Source: Agrobacterium genomosp. 13 str. CFBP 6927 (lineage in GTDB: Bacteria; Pseudomonadota; Alphaproteobacteria; Rhizobiales; Rhizobiaceae). Taken from it: 64,000 nt of DNA. Below, in pieces: positions 53,504 through 62,745 of the stretch; position 1 is the stretch's first letter; every line of letters starts with the position of its first letter. The DNA is taken from contig LT009756.1 in the NCBI GenBank assembly GCA_900012615.1, positions 2,129,398-2,193,397 of the forward strand. The letters run 5' to 3'. The position numbers were made by a program, and so were the translations under genes. Under the pieces are notes generated by a model, which ran no database searches, had not been told where the DNA came from, and saw only the letters and a program-made list of their open reading frames with translations.

Positions 53504-54463
53504 TCAGTGCACGGCAAGCTTCTTCATCTTGCGGTGAAGCGTCGCCCGGCTGATACCGAGCAGGGATGCGGCCTGCGTGACATTGCCATTCGTGCGGGAA
53601 AGAACGCGGCGCAACGCCGAGCGCTCCGCTTCCGCAAGATCGGAACCGCCATCGTGACGCTGCTCCTGCAAAACATCCGAAGCTGGCACCCCCTGCGCGA
53701 TGGCATGGTCATCGAGCTTCAGCGCCAGACGCGCCGCACGTGTCGCCCCCAGAACAAGATCGTCCTGATCCACGGCAAGCAGCGAAAGAGCCGCGCCAAA
53801 GCTCGTCGGCACCACAACGATGCGTGCGCCGGGAAAGGCGCGGCGGAAAAGATTGCCCTCGATGCGCTGCGCCGCATCCCTCACCGCCTGGGTGACGAAG
53901 GAGAAGGTCATCTCATTGATGTCGTCGCGGCAGGTGGAGATATCGAGCGCACCCGTCACCCTGCCCGTGTGGTCGCGGATGGGCGCCGTGGTGCAGCAGA
54001 GTTCCGTATTGGATGTGAAAAAATGCTGATCGCGATAAACCACCACCGAACGCTCGTCGACAAGCGCCGTACCGATACCGTTGGTGCCAACGCTTGCCTC
54101 GCTCCAGACCGCACCGGACCAAAGGCCGAGCGCACGGAAATCGCGGTCATCACCGGCGGCACCGCGCCGTTCCAGCGCAACGCCCTGCGCATCGGTCAAA
54201 AGCAGGCAGCAGCCGGACTTGCCGACGCTGTGGAAAATACGGTCGAGTTCATCGCTGCTTTCGGCGATCAGCCCGGCAGAGCTTTCGCGGGCGCGGCGAA
54301 ATTCAAACTCGCTGAGGAAGATCGGCTTGCGGTTTTCCTCTGGCGCAAGGCGATGCTTGACCATGCAGCGGCGCCATGAGGCGATGATCGGGGAACTTGC
54401 GGCTGCGGAACGCTGGCGTGCTGTTTCATACACGCGTTCTGCATGGGCGATGTCTGTCGGCAT
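53504..54463 (-). CDS. GAF-Fis regulator lacking the AAA+ domain (AcoR-like)
   Basis: A 319-residue regulator. It has an N-terminal AcoR-type region (SSPIIASWRRCMVKHRL), a GAF domain (GKSGCCLLLTDAQGV, then WSEASVGTNGIGTALVDERSV) and a C-terminal Fis helix-turn-helix (GNVTQAASLLGISRATLHRKMKKL). The sigma-54-contacting AAA+ ATPase domain of true AcoR (with its GAFTGA loop) is absent, so it cannot act as a classical sigma-54 activator. GGGAGGAG precedes ATG 54463. The ExaC-type aldehyde dehydrogenase gene lies 224 bp downstream. Confidence 0.92.
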   Translation of the reverse strand: MPTDIAHAERVYETARQRSAAASSPIIASWRRCMVKHRLAPEENRKPIFLSEFEFRRARESSAGLIAESSDELDRIFHSVGKSGCCLLLTDAQGVALERRGAAGDDRDFRALGLWSGAVWSEASVGTNGIGTALVDERSVVVYRDQHFFTSNTELCCTTAPIRDHTGRVTGALDISTCRDDINEMTFSFVTQAVRDAAQRIEGNLFRRAFPGARIVVVPTSFGAALSLLAVDQDDLVLGATRAARLALKLDDHAIAQGVPASDVLQEQRHDGGSDLAEAERSALRRVLSRTNGNVTQAASLLGISRATLHRKMKKLAVH

Positions 54464-54571
54464 TCGCTCCTCCCAAAGCTTTTCGGCGATGGTGCGCTGG
54501 AAGCGTTCCCGTTTCAACTAAAAACTTCGCGACCAGCATTCCTCGGCGCAACCGCGGGCTGCGCCGGACGA

Positions 54572-56659
54572 TCAGACAGCCTTGAAGTAACGCCGCCCTG
54601 TGGTGATTTTCGGCTCGTCTTCCACCGTCAGGAAGGTATCGTCCACAAGATTGGCGATGGAGGTCAGCGGCCCGGGTCTGCCGAAGAAGAAGCCCTGCAC
54701 CTGCAGGCAGCCTTCCCGTCGCAGGAATTCGATATGGGCCTTGGTCTCCACCCCTTCCGCAAGCACGGGAATATTGAGGCTGTGCGCCAGAATGAGCGTC
54801 GAGCGGACAATCGCCTCCGACTGTACGTTGGTCGACAGGCCATCGATGAAGGCACGGTCGATCTTGATCTTGTCGAAAGGGAAGCTTTGCAGGGTCGACA
54901 GGGAGGAATAGCCGGTGCCATAGTCATCCATGGCGATCTTGACGCCAAGCGCCTTGAGCTTGCGGATGGTGACGAGCGCATGGCGGTGGTCGGCGATAAT
55001 GCTGCCTTCCGTGATTTCCAGTTCCAGCCTCTCCGGCGCAAGCCCGGTATCAGCGAGAATTCTCTCGACCTTCTCGGGAAAATCATTATCCGCAAGCTGC
55101 TGCGGCGCGACATTGACAGCAATGGAAAGCGATTTCTTCCAGAGAGCCGCCTGCGCGCAGGCTTCACGCAGAACCCATTCGCCCAGATCGACGATGAAGC
55201 CGGTCTGTTCGGCGATCGGAATAAATTCGGCAGGCGAGACCATGCCGCGCTCCGGATGGTTCCAGCGCAAAAGCGCCTCAAAACCGACGATACTGCCGCT
55301 CCTCGTATCGTTCTGCTGCTGGTAATAAAGCTCAAACTCATTACTGGCGAGGCCGCTGCGCATGGCAATCGCCAAGACGTTGCGCGCGCGGGCCGCCTCG
55401 TCCATGGACTTATCGTAGAAGCAGATCGTATCCGAAGTCCCGCTTTTCGCGCGATACATGGCGACATCGGCCTGCGCCATCAGCGTATCGGCATCGATGG
55501 CGCTGGTATTGCGCACCGATATGCCCACGCTCGCGCCCACGCAGAATGTCTGCCCGTTCCATTCGACCGGCTTGCTGATCTGTTCGATCAGTCGCTGCGC
55601 AAATTCCGCGCCATCGGCACGGGTGTAATAGGAATGGGTCATCGCCACGAACTCGTCACCGCCCATACGGGCCAGAAACTCGCCGGCTTTCAGGACAGAA
55701 CTCGCCCGGTCGGCGATGGCGCGCAACACGGCATCGCCCGCCGCATGACCATGCACGTCATTGATTTCCTTGAAACGGTCGAGATCGATGGAGAGGAGCG
55801 CCGTATGTGCACCCATGGAGAGATAGCGCGTGCGGCGATTGAGATGCTCAATGAACGCCGCCCGGTTGGGAATGCCCGTCAGCGGATCATGCAGCGAAAG
55901 ATGGCGATAGCGGGCAACCGCCTGCTGGGTGGACTGGGCATCGATGACATAGGTGGAAAGCCCGAGCGCCAGAAGCAGAAGCGTCACCGCGATGGCGCCG
56001 CCACCCATGACGGCCGGCGGCAGGAGATTTTCCGGAATGACAATGCGCGGATCAAACGCAAAGGACATCGAGGCCATGCCGGTATAGTGCATCGAGGCGA
56101 TGGCAAGGATGAGAAAGGTTACCGCGCTGTACTGGCAGAACCAGTTGACCGGACGCGCGACGCGATTGATTGCAATGGCGCCCAGCATCGCTCCCAGCAC
56201 CAGCGAGGCGATGACATAGCCCTGGTTCCAGAAAATCATGCCCTGAACATTGTAGGCAGCCATGCCGGTATAATGCATGGCGGCAATGCCGAGGCCGAGT
56301 ATCAACCCGCCCGCTTCCACCAGCACGCTGCGCCCGCCATAGGCTGAAATGCCGAAACCCGCCGTTGTGGTTACAATGGCGATAAGCAGCGACAGTCCCG
56401 TCAGATAGGGATCATAACCCACATCGCCGGCAGCGACATAACCCAGCATTGCCACAAAATGGGTTGTCCATATCGCCGCACCGCCGTTCACGCCCGCCAG
56501 AAACAGCCAGTTGATCTTCTGTACACCCGTCGCCAGACGCGCCCTTGAAAAAAGACGTATGGTAACGAAGCTTCCCAGCATGCAGACGAAGACCGCTGCG
56601 GCGGTATATCGATAGTCGTGATCGACGGCGAGGCATTGCAGAACTTTGAGCATTGTCAT
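54572..56659 (-). CDS. MHYT-GGDEF-EAL cyclic-di-GMP protein
   Basis: A 695-residue membrane protein. Residues about 10-245 are an MHYT sensor with seven helices; AMHYTGMAAY and SMHYTGMASM are intact repeats and TTHFVAMLGY is a third variant, a pattern proposed to bind copper and sense O2, CO or NO. GGDEF (about 260-425) has MGGDEF; the RxxD inhibitory site is absent (KAGE). EAL (about 435-690) has FEALLRW, VNVAP, EITEG, DDYGTGYSS, KIDR and EGVET, so a phosphodiesterase is expected. Which activity dominates is unknown. It is transcribed divergently from rplY. Confidence 0.93.
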   Translation of the reverse strand: MTMLKVLQCLAVDHDYRYTAAAVFVCMLGSFVTIRLFSRARLATGVQKINWLFLAGVNGGAAIWTTHFVAMLGYVAAGDVGYDPYLTGLSLLIAIVTTTAGFGISAYGGRSVLVEAGGLILGLGIAAMHYTGMAAYNVQGMIFWNQGYVIASLVLGAMLGAIAINRVARPVNWFCQYSAVTFLILAIASMHYTGMASMSFAFDPRIVIPENLLPPAVMGGGAIAVTLLLLALGLSTYVIDAQSTQQAVARYRHLSLHDPLTGIPNRAAFIEHLNRRTRYLSMGAHTALLSIDLDRFKEINDVHGHAAGDAVLRAIADRASSVLKAGEFLARMGGDEFVAMTHSYYTRADGAEFAQRLIEQISKPVEWNGQTFCVGASVGISVRNTSAIDADTLMAQADVAMYRAKSGTSDTICFYDKSMDEAARARNVLAIAMRSGLASNEFELYYQQQNDTRSGSIVGFEALLRWNHPERGMVSPAEFIPIAEQTGFIVDLGEWVLREACAQAALWKKSLSIAVNVAPQQLADNDFPEKVERILADTGLAPERLELEITEGSIIADHRHALVTIRKLKALGVKIAMDDYGTGYSSLSTLQSFPFDKIKIDRAFIDGLSTNVQSEAIVRSTLILAHSLNIPVLAEGVETKAHIEFLRREGCLQVQGFFFGRPGPLTSIANLVDDTFLTVEDEPKITTGRRYFKAV

Positions 56660-56959
56660 CTACACAATTGGAATTCCGGGATGCTTTATCATTTGCCAAG
56701 TTTGCAGCGGGTTTATATGCATGGATAAGCATAGATTAAACTTTTCACCGCCTGCTTGAATTAGAATAATCTAATTAAATCAAGGCATGATATTCCGGCG
56801 AGAGACGCGGCCCTTGTCTTTATGTGCCGTTTGTATTATAGCGCCCGCACCCGTGTAGACACCCTTGGAGGCAACGCGGGCGGGATGGCCTCAAAGCCTC
56901 TCCAGTTCAGGCCGCTCTGTTCGGCGTGAACTCTCCATATAACCTCGAAAGGAATTGCC
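56660..56959. other. divergent region, MHYT-GGDEF-EAL gene / rplY
   Basis: This 300-bp region contains an AT-rich part (56755-56800, with TTAGAATAATCTAA, an 6-bp inverted repeat) and the rplY leader. It should hold both promoters; I cannot fix hexamers. No gene or terminator is seen. GAAAGGA at 56948-56954 is the rplY ribosome-binding site. Confidence 0.5.
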
Positions 56960-57565
56960 ATGAGCAAAGAATCGTATGAGCTCAAGGCCGAGGCGCGCGA
57001 ACGAGTTGGTAAGGGGTCCTCTCGTGAACTTCGCCGCAACGGTTTGATTCCCGCTGTCATCTATGGTGACAAGCAGGCCCCCATTTCCATCGCCCTGTCG
57101 ACCAACGAAGTCACCAAGCGTATCCACGCCGGCGGTTTCATGACGACGGTTGCGATCATCGACGTCGACGGCAAGAAGATCAAGGTTCTCCCGAAGGATT
57201 ACCAGCTTGATCCGGTCCGCGACTTCACCATGCATGTCGACTTCCTGCGCGTTTCGGGCAACACGCTCGTCAACGTTGAAGTTCCGGTTCACTTCGTCAA
57301 CGAAGAAAAGTCGGACATCAAGATCGGCGGCGTTCTGAACATCGTTCGTCACACGGTGGAATTCCACTGCCCGGCCAACGACATTCCGGAATTCATCACG
57401 GTTGATCTCTCTGGTCTGAAGATCGGTGACAACGTTCACATTTCGAATGTGAAGCTGCCGAAGAACATCACCCCTGTGATCGCCGACCGTGACTTCACGA
57501 TCGCAACGATCGTTGCTCCGGCTGGCGGCGTTGCAGAAGAAACGGCTGAAGAAGCTTCCGAATAA
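56960..57565 (+). CDS. rplY: 50S ribosomal protein L25 (Ctc form)
   Basis: A 201-residue L25/Ctc protein, the long form with an N-terminal 5S-rRNA-binding domain ([30 protein letters not shown]) and a C-terminal TL5 domain ([25 protein letters not shown]), ending in an acidic tail. It binds 5S rRNA in the central protuberance; Ctc forms respond to general stress. GAAAGGA lies 5-6 nt before ATG 56960. In many Rhizobiales it is followed directly by pth; here a c-di-GMP gene and a binding-protein gene lie between. Confidence 0.96.
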   Translation: MSKESYELKAEARERVGKGSSRELRRNGLIPAVIYGDKQAPISIALSTNEVTKRIHAGGFMTTVAIIDVDGKKIKVLPKDYQLDPVRDFTMHVDFLRVSGNTLVNVEVPVHFVNEEKSDIKIGGVLNIVRHTVEFHCPANDIPEFITVDLSGLKIGDNVHISNVKLPKNITPVIADRDFTIATIVAPAGGVAEETAEEASE

Positions 57566-57604
57566 TAATCGGCGGCCGCAAGGCCGGACAGCTCCAGACA
57601 TTTA

Positions 57605-57634
57605 AGCCCGTTCCGTTTTCGGAACGGGCTTTTT
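57605..57634 (+). terminator. intrinsic terminator of rplY
   Basis: AGCCCGTTCCG-TTTT-CGGAACGGGCT, a perfect 11-bp stem with tetraloop, followed by TTTT, about 40 bp after the stop. Confidence 0.95.
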
Positions 57635-57806
57635 AGTTTTTATGAACTTTAAAGACAGAAACCCTTCTGCCCCGTGCATGATGCCGGACCTGTTTCAGCG
57701 TCGATTAACAATTCCATGAAACGATACCCCTGCGCTGTCATGAAAACACCGGACGGGTGGAAAATGGCGCGCAGCAATTCAGGGGCAAGGGTAACTGCAA
57801 TAGAAC

Positions 57807-60194
57807 ATGGCTCATTCCGTCGAAAGCCGCTTCATCGCGATTGTTTCCGGCGCACTTCTTACAGTGGTCGCTCCGCTATTCACGCTTTTGCTGACGCTCT
57901 CCTATCACGAGGCTATTCGCAGCCAGCGTAATCACCTTGAAATTCTGCTCTCAACAAATGCCCAGGCGCTTGCCCGCCCCCTGTGGGATCTCGACGACGA
58001 CACGATAAACCAGATTACCGGGACCCTCGTTTCCGACCCCATGATCAAGATGGTCGAGGTCAAGGACACCTCCGGTCAGCTCGACATCGTTCAGACAGCC
58101 GGCAGCGACTTCATTCAGGACGCCTCCTCGACGACGCGCGACGTCGCCTACAAAACCACCAAGGGCTCCGTCAAGGTCGGGCAGCTGACGATCTATTATG
58201 ACGATGTCAGCCTTCTGACATCTCTCAGCCGCACCGAATTGTCGTTCATCACGATTTTCATCCTTGCCATTCTCACCATTGTGCTGGCGGCCATTGCCGG
58301 CAACCGCTTCATGGTCATCCGCCCGCTGATGCGGCTTGCAGCCGCCATTGAGGCGACACGGCGCCTCGGCTCGCGTCACCACGTCGACTGGCGGTCGAAG
58401 GACGAGATCGGCAGGCTGGCGAAGAGCTTCAACGAGATGCAGACCCAGCTCGAAAAGGAAGAGCTGGAGATCAAGAACGCCCATGAGCGGAAGACGGAAA
58501 TCTACAACCGGACGCCCGCCATGCTGTTCTCGCTCGACAGGCACGACCGCATTGCCGCCGTCAGCGACTATTGGGTGCAGGCGACCGGTTACGACCGCGC
58601 GAAGATACTTGGCCTGAATTTCGCCGATCTCATCCACCCGGATGATCGCTCCCTGTTCCAGAAACGCAAGGCTGCCCAGCAGTCGCCGGACGCCGCGCAT
58701 ACCGGCATCACCGTCCGCTTCCATTGCATGGATGGCGACGTCATGGACGCGCTTATTCTCGAAAAAGCCCTCGATTCCGGTGATGCTACACAGCAGAGCA
58801 CATGTCTCTGCGTCATGACTGATGTGACCGAGCTGCGCCAGTCGGAAAAGCGCAACCGCCAGCAAGCCATTTCCGACCATCTGACCGGCCTTTTCAATCG
58901 CCAGGGTTTTGAGGCGATCCTCGACCTGCAGATTCGCGATGCGGACCGGAACGGCAGCGAACTGGCGTGCCTGTTCATCGACCTCGATCGGTTCAAGGCC
59001 ATTAACGACAATCTCGGCCATGCGGCGGGCGACGCGGTTCTGCGGGAATTCACAATGAAGCTCGAGCCGTTGCTGACGCCGCTCGACAGCGCCTCGCGCC
59101 TGGGTGGCGACGAATTTGCCATTCTGCTTGCCGGCGACAAGGTGGAAGAGCGCGCCCTGCAGTTCTGCGAACGCGTCTGCACCATGCTGGACACACCCTT
59201 CGAGATCGAGAACAACAGCATCCGTCTCAGCGCCAGTATCGGCATGGCCGTCTATCCTCTGCATGCTTCCAGCGCCTCGGAGCTTTTGCAGAATGCCGAC
59301 ATGGCCATGTATACCCGCAAAAGAACCGGCAAGAACGGTTCGCAGGTCTTCGACAGCTCGATCATGGACCGGGCGCGCGAGCATGCGGAACTGGAACGGG
59401 ATATAGCGCAGGCACTCTCCGACGACTGGTTCGAGGCTTATTTCCAGCCGATTCAGGACCTTGCAAGCGGCCGAACGGCGGGTTTCGAGGCGCTTTTGCG
59501 TCTTAACCACCCGGAAAAGGGTCTGCTCTCCCCCGCCGCCATCATCAGCCTTGCGGAAGAAAACGGCACGATCCACCGCATCGGCAACGTCATCCTCGAT
59601 CAGTCGATCGCCAATCTCGCACGGCTGTCGCGCCTGCCGGGTATGGAGCAGACATATGTGGCGGTGAATTTTTCGCCGTTGCAGTTCGAGCCGGGATTGC
59701 CGACGCGTATCGCCGGTGTGCTGCATCGGCACGGCATTCTCCCCAAACGGCTGGTCATCGAGATCACCGAAGCTGTGATCATGAAGGACGACCCGCAAAT
59801 CCGGGCGATCCTCAACGCCATTCATCAGCTGGGCTGCCGCATCGCGCTGGACGATTTCGGAACAGGTTACTCGTCGCTCAGCTATCTCAGCCGTTTTCCG
59901 GTCGATATCGTCAAGATTGACCAGTCTTTCACCCGCTCGATCTGCGACGACGCAATGGAGATAAGACAGCGCAACCGCATGCTGGTGGAGGGCATCGCCG
60001 CCATCTCCCACAAGATGAACTGCGCCGTCATCGCCGAAGGCGTTGAGACGGAAGAGCAGAAGGAGCTTCTGACGGCGATAGGCGCGGATTACGGACAGGG
60101 CTACCTGTTTGCACGTCCCCAACCCATCGGAAGACTGATGGATGCATTGGACGCGGCTTCCGGCGCAAGCCACCCCGCGGCGCGACAAGCCTGA
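57807..60194 (+). CDS. HAMP-PAS-GGDEF-EAL membrane protein
   Basis: A 795-residue c-di-GMP enzyme: TM1 (about 9-32), a periplasmic domain of about 115 residues, TM2 (about 148-170), HAMP (about 171-222), PAS (about 235-350), GGDEF (about 360-520, LGGDEF, no RxxD site) and EAL (about 530-785, FEALLR, VNFSP, EITEA, DDFGTGYSS, KIDQ, EGVET). Both active sites look intact. The gene for a periplasmic binding protein follows after 16 bp and very likely encodes its sensor partner. Which activity dominates is unknown. Confidence 0.94.
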   Translation: MAHSVESRFIAIVSGALLTVVAPLFTLLLTLSYHEAIRSQRNHLEILLSTNAQALARPLWDLDDDTINQITGTLVSDPMIKMVEVKDTSGQLDIVQTAGSDFIQDASSTTRDVAYKTTKGSVKVGQLTIYYDDVSLLTSLSRTELSFITIFILAILTIVLAAIAGNRFMVIRPLMRLAAAIEATRRLGSRHHVDWRSKDEIGRLAKSFNEMQTQLEKEELEIKNAHERKTEIYNRTPAMLFSLDRHDRIAAVSDYWVQATGYDRAKILGLNFADLIHPDDRSLFQKRKAAQQSPDAAHTGITVRFHCMDGDVMDALILEKALDSGDATQQSTCLCVMTDVTELRQSEKRNRQQAISDHLTGLFNRQGFEAILDLQIRDADRNGSELACLFIDLDRFKAINDNLGHAAGDAVLREFTMKLEPLLTPLDSASRLGGDEFAILLAGDKVEERALQFCERVCTMLDTPFEIENNSIRLSASIGMAVYPLHASSASELLQNADMAMYTRKRTGKNGSQVFDSSIMDRAREHAELERDIAQALSDDWFEAYFQPIQDLASGRTAGFEALLRLNHPEKGLLSPAAIISLAEENGTIHRIGNVILDQSIANLARLSRLPGMEQTYVAVNFSPLQFEPGLPTRIAGVLHRHGILPKRLVIEITEAVIMKDDPQIRAILNAIHQLGCRIALDDFGTGYSSLSYLSRFPVDIVKIDQSFTRSICDDAMEIRQRNRMLVEGIAAISHKMNCAVIAEGVETEEQKELLTAIGADYGQGYLFARPQPIGRLMDALDAASGASHPAARQA

Positions 60195-60210
60195 GCCGGT
60201 GGGAGCAACG

Positions 60211-60924
60211 ATGAGATTGATCCGCTTCTGTCTGATCTTTCTTGCTCTCGCCAATCCGGCCTGTGCGGCCAAGCTTTTCCTGACGACCGAGGTCTATCCG
60301 CCTTACAATATGCAGGCCGGCGACGGCAGCGTGCGGGGCGTCTATATCGACCAGCTCAAGATCGTGCTTGAGGAAACCGGCACGGATTACGAAGTCGCCG
60401 TCATGCCCTGGGCACGCGCAATCGCCATGGCAACAACGCAGCCCATGCATTGTGTCTTCGCTGCGGCAAGAACCGCCGAACGTGAAAAGCTCTTCAAATG
60501 GGTCTCGCCGATCCACAGCGACCGCAATATTCTTGTGGCGCGTCGCGAGGCGGATATCGATGTTTCAAGCCTTGAGGACGCCAAGAAATACCGGGTCGGC
60601 ACCCAGCGCGGCGACTATACCGAAAGCCTTCTGGAAAGGCTCGGTTTCCCGCAGGTCGACGTCGGCTCTGACTTCCAGATCACGCTTCATAAGTTGAGAG
60701 TTGGAAGAATCGACCTGATGCCCATGTCGGAAAGCACCTTCAAAAGCCTGCCAGCAGATACATTCAAGGAAGTGATAACCTTCACGCGGCAACAGCTGGG
60801 TCTTGCATGCAATAAAAGCGTTCCCGACGCAGTGATCGCGAAATTGCAGGCCCGGCTGGACAGGCTGATCGCCGATGGAACACAGCAGCGCATATTCGAC
60901 CGCTACAATCTCGTCAGCCCCTGA
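60211..60924 (+). CDS. periplasmic binding protein (SBP_bac_3-like)
   Basis: A 237-residue secreted protein: signal peptide of about 19 residues (LIRFCLIFLALANPACA), then a family 3 solute-binding fold, TTEVYPPYNM, VRGVYIDQLKIVLEETG, MPWARAIAMA and YRVGTQRGDYTESLLERLGF. No transporter genes are nearby; the only close neighbour is the HAMP-PAS-GGDEF-EAL gene 16 bp upstream. It therefore probably acts as a sensor subunit rather than in uptake, as NspS does with MbaA in Vibrio. GGTGGGAG lies before ATG 60211. Confidence 0.86.
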   Translation: MRLIRFCLIFLALANPACAAKLFLTTEVYPPYNMQAGDGSVRGVYIDQLKIVLEETGTDYEVAVMPWARAIAMATTQPMHCVFAAARTAEREKLFKWVSPIHSDRNILVARREADIDVSSLEDAKKYRVGTQRGDYTESLLERLGFPQVDVGSDFQITLHKLRVGRIDLMPMSESTFKSLPADTFKEVITFTRQQLGLACNKSVPDAVIAKLQARLDRLIADGTQQRIFDRYNLVSP

Positions 60925-61001
60925 ACTGATAAAATGATTGACAGCCGACGGATTTCGGGGTGGTGACAACAGCATCGTCAGGCAAAACGCGGACATGCCC
61001 C

Positions 61002-61718
61002 ATGAAGATCATCGCAGGACTCGGTAATCCCGGCTCGCAATATGCGGGAAACCGCCACAATATCGGTTTCATGGCCGTCGATGCGCTACAGCGCCTGCCC
61101 TCCTTCTCGCCCTGGGCGAGAAAGTTCAAGGCGGAGATTTCCGAAGGCGAGATCGGCGGCGAGAAAGTTCTGCTGATGAAGCCGCTCACCTATATGAACC
61201 TTTCCGGCGAATCCGTCGGCGAGGCCATGCGCTTCTTCAAGCTCACGCCGGCGGACATCATCGCCATCCATGACGAACTCGATCTCCCCGCCGGCCGCGC
61301 ACGCATCAAGACCGGCGGTGGCCATGGCGGCCATAATGGCCTGAAATCGCTCGATGCCCATTGTGGCAAGGAATATCGCCGCCTGCGTCTCGGCATCGGC
61401 CATCCCGGCGACAAGGAGCGCGTGCATGGCCATGTACTCGGCGATTTCGCCAAGGCCGACCGTGTCTGGCTGGAGCCGTTGCTGGACGCCATTGCCGACA
61501 ATGCCGCCATGCTGGTGAAGGCGGAGGATTCGCAGCTGATGAACAAGCTGGCGCTGGCCACCGGCAGCAAGCCGGAAACGGAAAAACCTGCTAAGGCGGC
61601 CAAACCCGCGGCACAGTCCCACATCCATCAGGCCCGCAACAGCGCCCAGCCGAAAAAGCTGCCTGAAACCGGACCCATGGCCGAAATGCTGAAGCGGATG
61701 TTCGGCAAGAAGGACTAG
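61002..61718 (+). CDS. pth: peptidyl-tRNA hydrolase
   Basis: A 238-residue enzyme that releases tRNA from stalled peptidyl-tRNA. The catalytic His lies in [10 protein letters not shown] (residue 20 region), followed by [14 protein letters not shown] and the [12 protein letters not shown] core. The C-terminal 45 residues, A/K/P-rich with a final [13 protein letters not shown], exceed the E. coli form, as in other rhizobia. The start at 61002 (MKIIAG) is that of the family. Confidence 0.97.
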   Translation: MKIIAGLGNPGSQYAGNRHNIGFMAVDALQRLPSFSPWARKFKAEISEGEIGGEKVLLMKPLTYMNLSGESVGEAMRFFKLTPADIIAIHDELDLPAGRARIKTGGGHGGHNGLKSLDAHCGKEYRRLRLGIGHPGDKERVHGHVLGDFAKADRVWLEPLLDAIADNAAMLVKAEDSQLMNKLALATGSKPETEKPAKAAKPAAQSHIHQARNSAQPKKLPETGPMAEMLKRMFGKKD

Positions 61719-61725
61719 GTTTCGC

Positions 61726-62178
61726 ATGTCTTCAGCAACCCTCGTCCTGCGCGAAGCCGGCTCCGCCGACCTGCCCGGCCTGCTTGAGCTTTATCGGGCG
61801 CTCAATCCGTCCGACCCGCAATTGACGGCACAAGAGGCAAGAGCCGCTTTCACCGCAATGCTCGGCCAACCCGGCCTCACCGTGTTTCTGGCAACCGAGG
61901 CCGGAGAACCGGTCGCGACCGCCACGCTTCTGGTCGTTCCGAACCTGACACGCGCCGCCCGCCCCTATGCCCTCATCGAAAACGTGGTGACGCTGGAAAC
62001 CCATCGCGGCCGCGGCTATGGCCGCGCGGTGGTGCGCCATGCCATCGAGGCCGCCTTTGCCGCAAATTGCTACAAGGTGATGCTGCTGACCGGCCGACAG
62101 CATCCCGAGGTTCACGCCTTTTACGAAAGCTGCGGCTTTGTCCAGAACAAGACCGGTTTCCAGATCCGGCAGGATTGA
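61726..62178 (+). CDS. GNAT family N-acetyltransferase
   Basis: A 150-residue acetyltransferase: the acetyl-CoA-binding motif A is THRGRGYGRAVVRHAI (about 89-104) and motif B is HAFYESCGFVQNKTGF. The substrate is unknown. It starts 7 bp after pth and is co-transcribed with it. Confidence 0.9.
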   Translation: MSSATLVLREAGSADLPGLLELYRALNPSDPQLTAQEARAAFTAMLGQPGLTVFLATEAGEPVATATLLVVPNLTRAARPYALIENVVTLETHRGRGYGRAVVRHAIEAAFAANCYKVMLLTGRQHPEVHAFYESCGFVQNKTGFQIRQD

Positions 62179-62181
62179 CGC

Positions 62182-62493
62182 TCACTCCTCCGGTTCGGTG
62201 GTGAACATCAGCGGAAAACCCGCCTCCTTGCCAAGATCGGTCGCCTCCTTGGCCTTTGTCTCGGCAATGTCGCGCTCGCAGACGACGACGACCGCGCTGC
62301 CGAAGCGATGCGCCGTCATCATGACGCGGCGGCCGGTGTCTTCGCTCATGCGGAACACGGCTTTCAGCACAACGGTTACGAATTCACGCGGCGTATAATC
62401 GTCATTCAGCAGGATGACCTTGTAAAGCTTCGGCCGTTCCAGCTTCGGTTTGACTTTCGGTTTCGGTTTGAGATCGACAGGACTGTCACTCAT
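62182..62493 (-). CDS. clpS: ClpS-family N-degron adaptor
   Basis: A 103-residue adaptor that gives ClpAP substrates with N-degron (Phe, Tyr, Trp, Leu) ends. The core YKVILLNDDYTPREFV binds the N-terminal residue, with MMTAHRFG and ERDIAETKAKEA following. The N-terminal KPKPKVKPKLERPK tail is longer than usual and basic. clpA is not adjacent, and rhizobia often carry two ClpS paralogues, so this could be ClpS2. Confidence 0.92.
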   Translation of the reverse strand: MSDSPVDLKPKPKVKPKLERPKLYKVILLNDDYTPREFVTVVLKAVFRMSEDTGRRVMMTAHRFGSAVVVVCERDIAETKAKEATDLGKEAGFPLMFTTEPEE

Positions 62494-62745
62494 TATTGTC
62501 GCCCGTAATTGTCACTCAGATATTGCGCATGGGGAACCCCCCATTGATGACGAAAGATCGGTCGCTCGACCGGCGCATATTGCGCCGCAACCGCAGCATC
62601 GACAAGCCCGGCACGCCGGCCGCGCGAAATTCCGCACCATTCGCAGGGCTTTGCTCGCCCAAATCGGCCCACGGGCTTGACCTTGCCCTGCCCTTTCCTC
62701 AAAAGGCTCCTCAACGAATTCTTTCAAACGGACAGGTTTCAAGCC

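Noticed and set aside
57951..60272. Minus-strand open frame of 773 codons opposite the GGDEF-EAL gene
   Set aside because: Shadow of a gene whose domains are complete on the plus strand.
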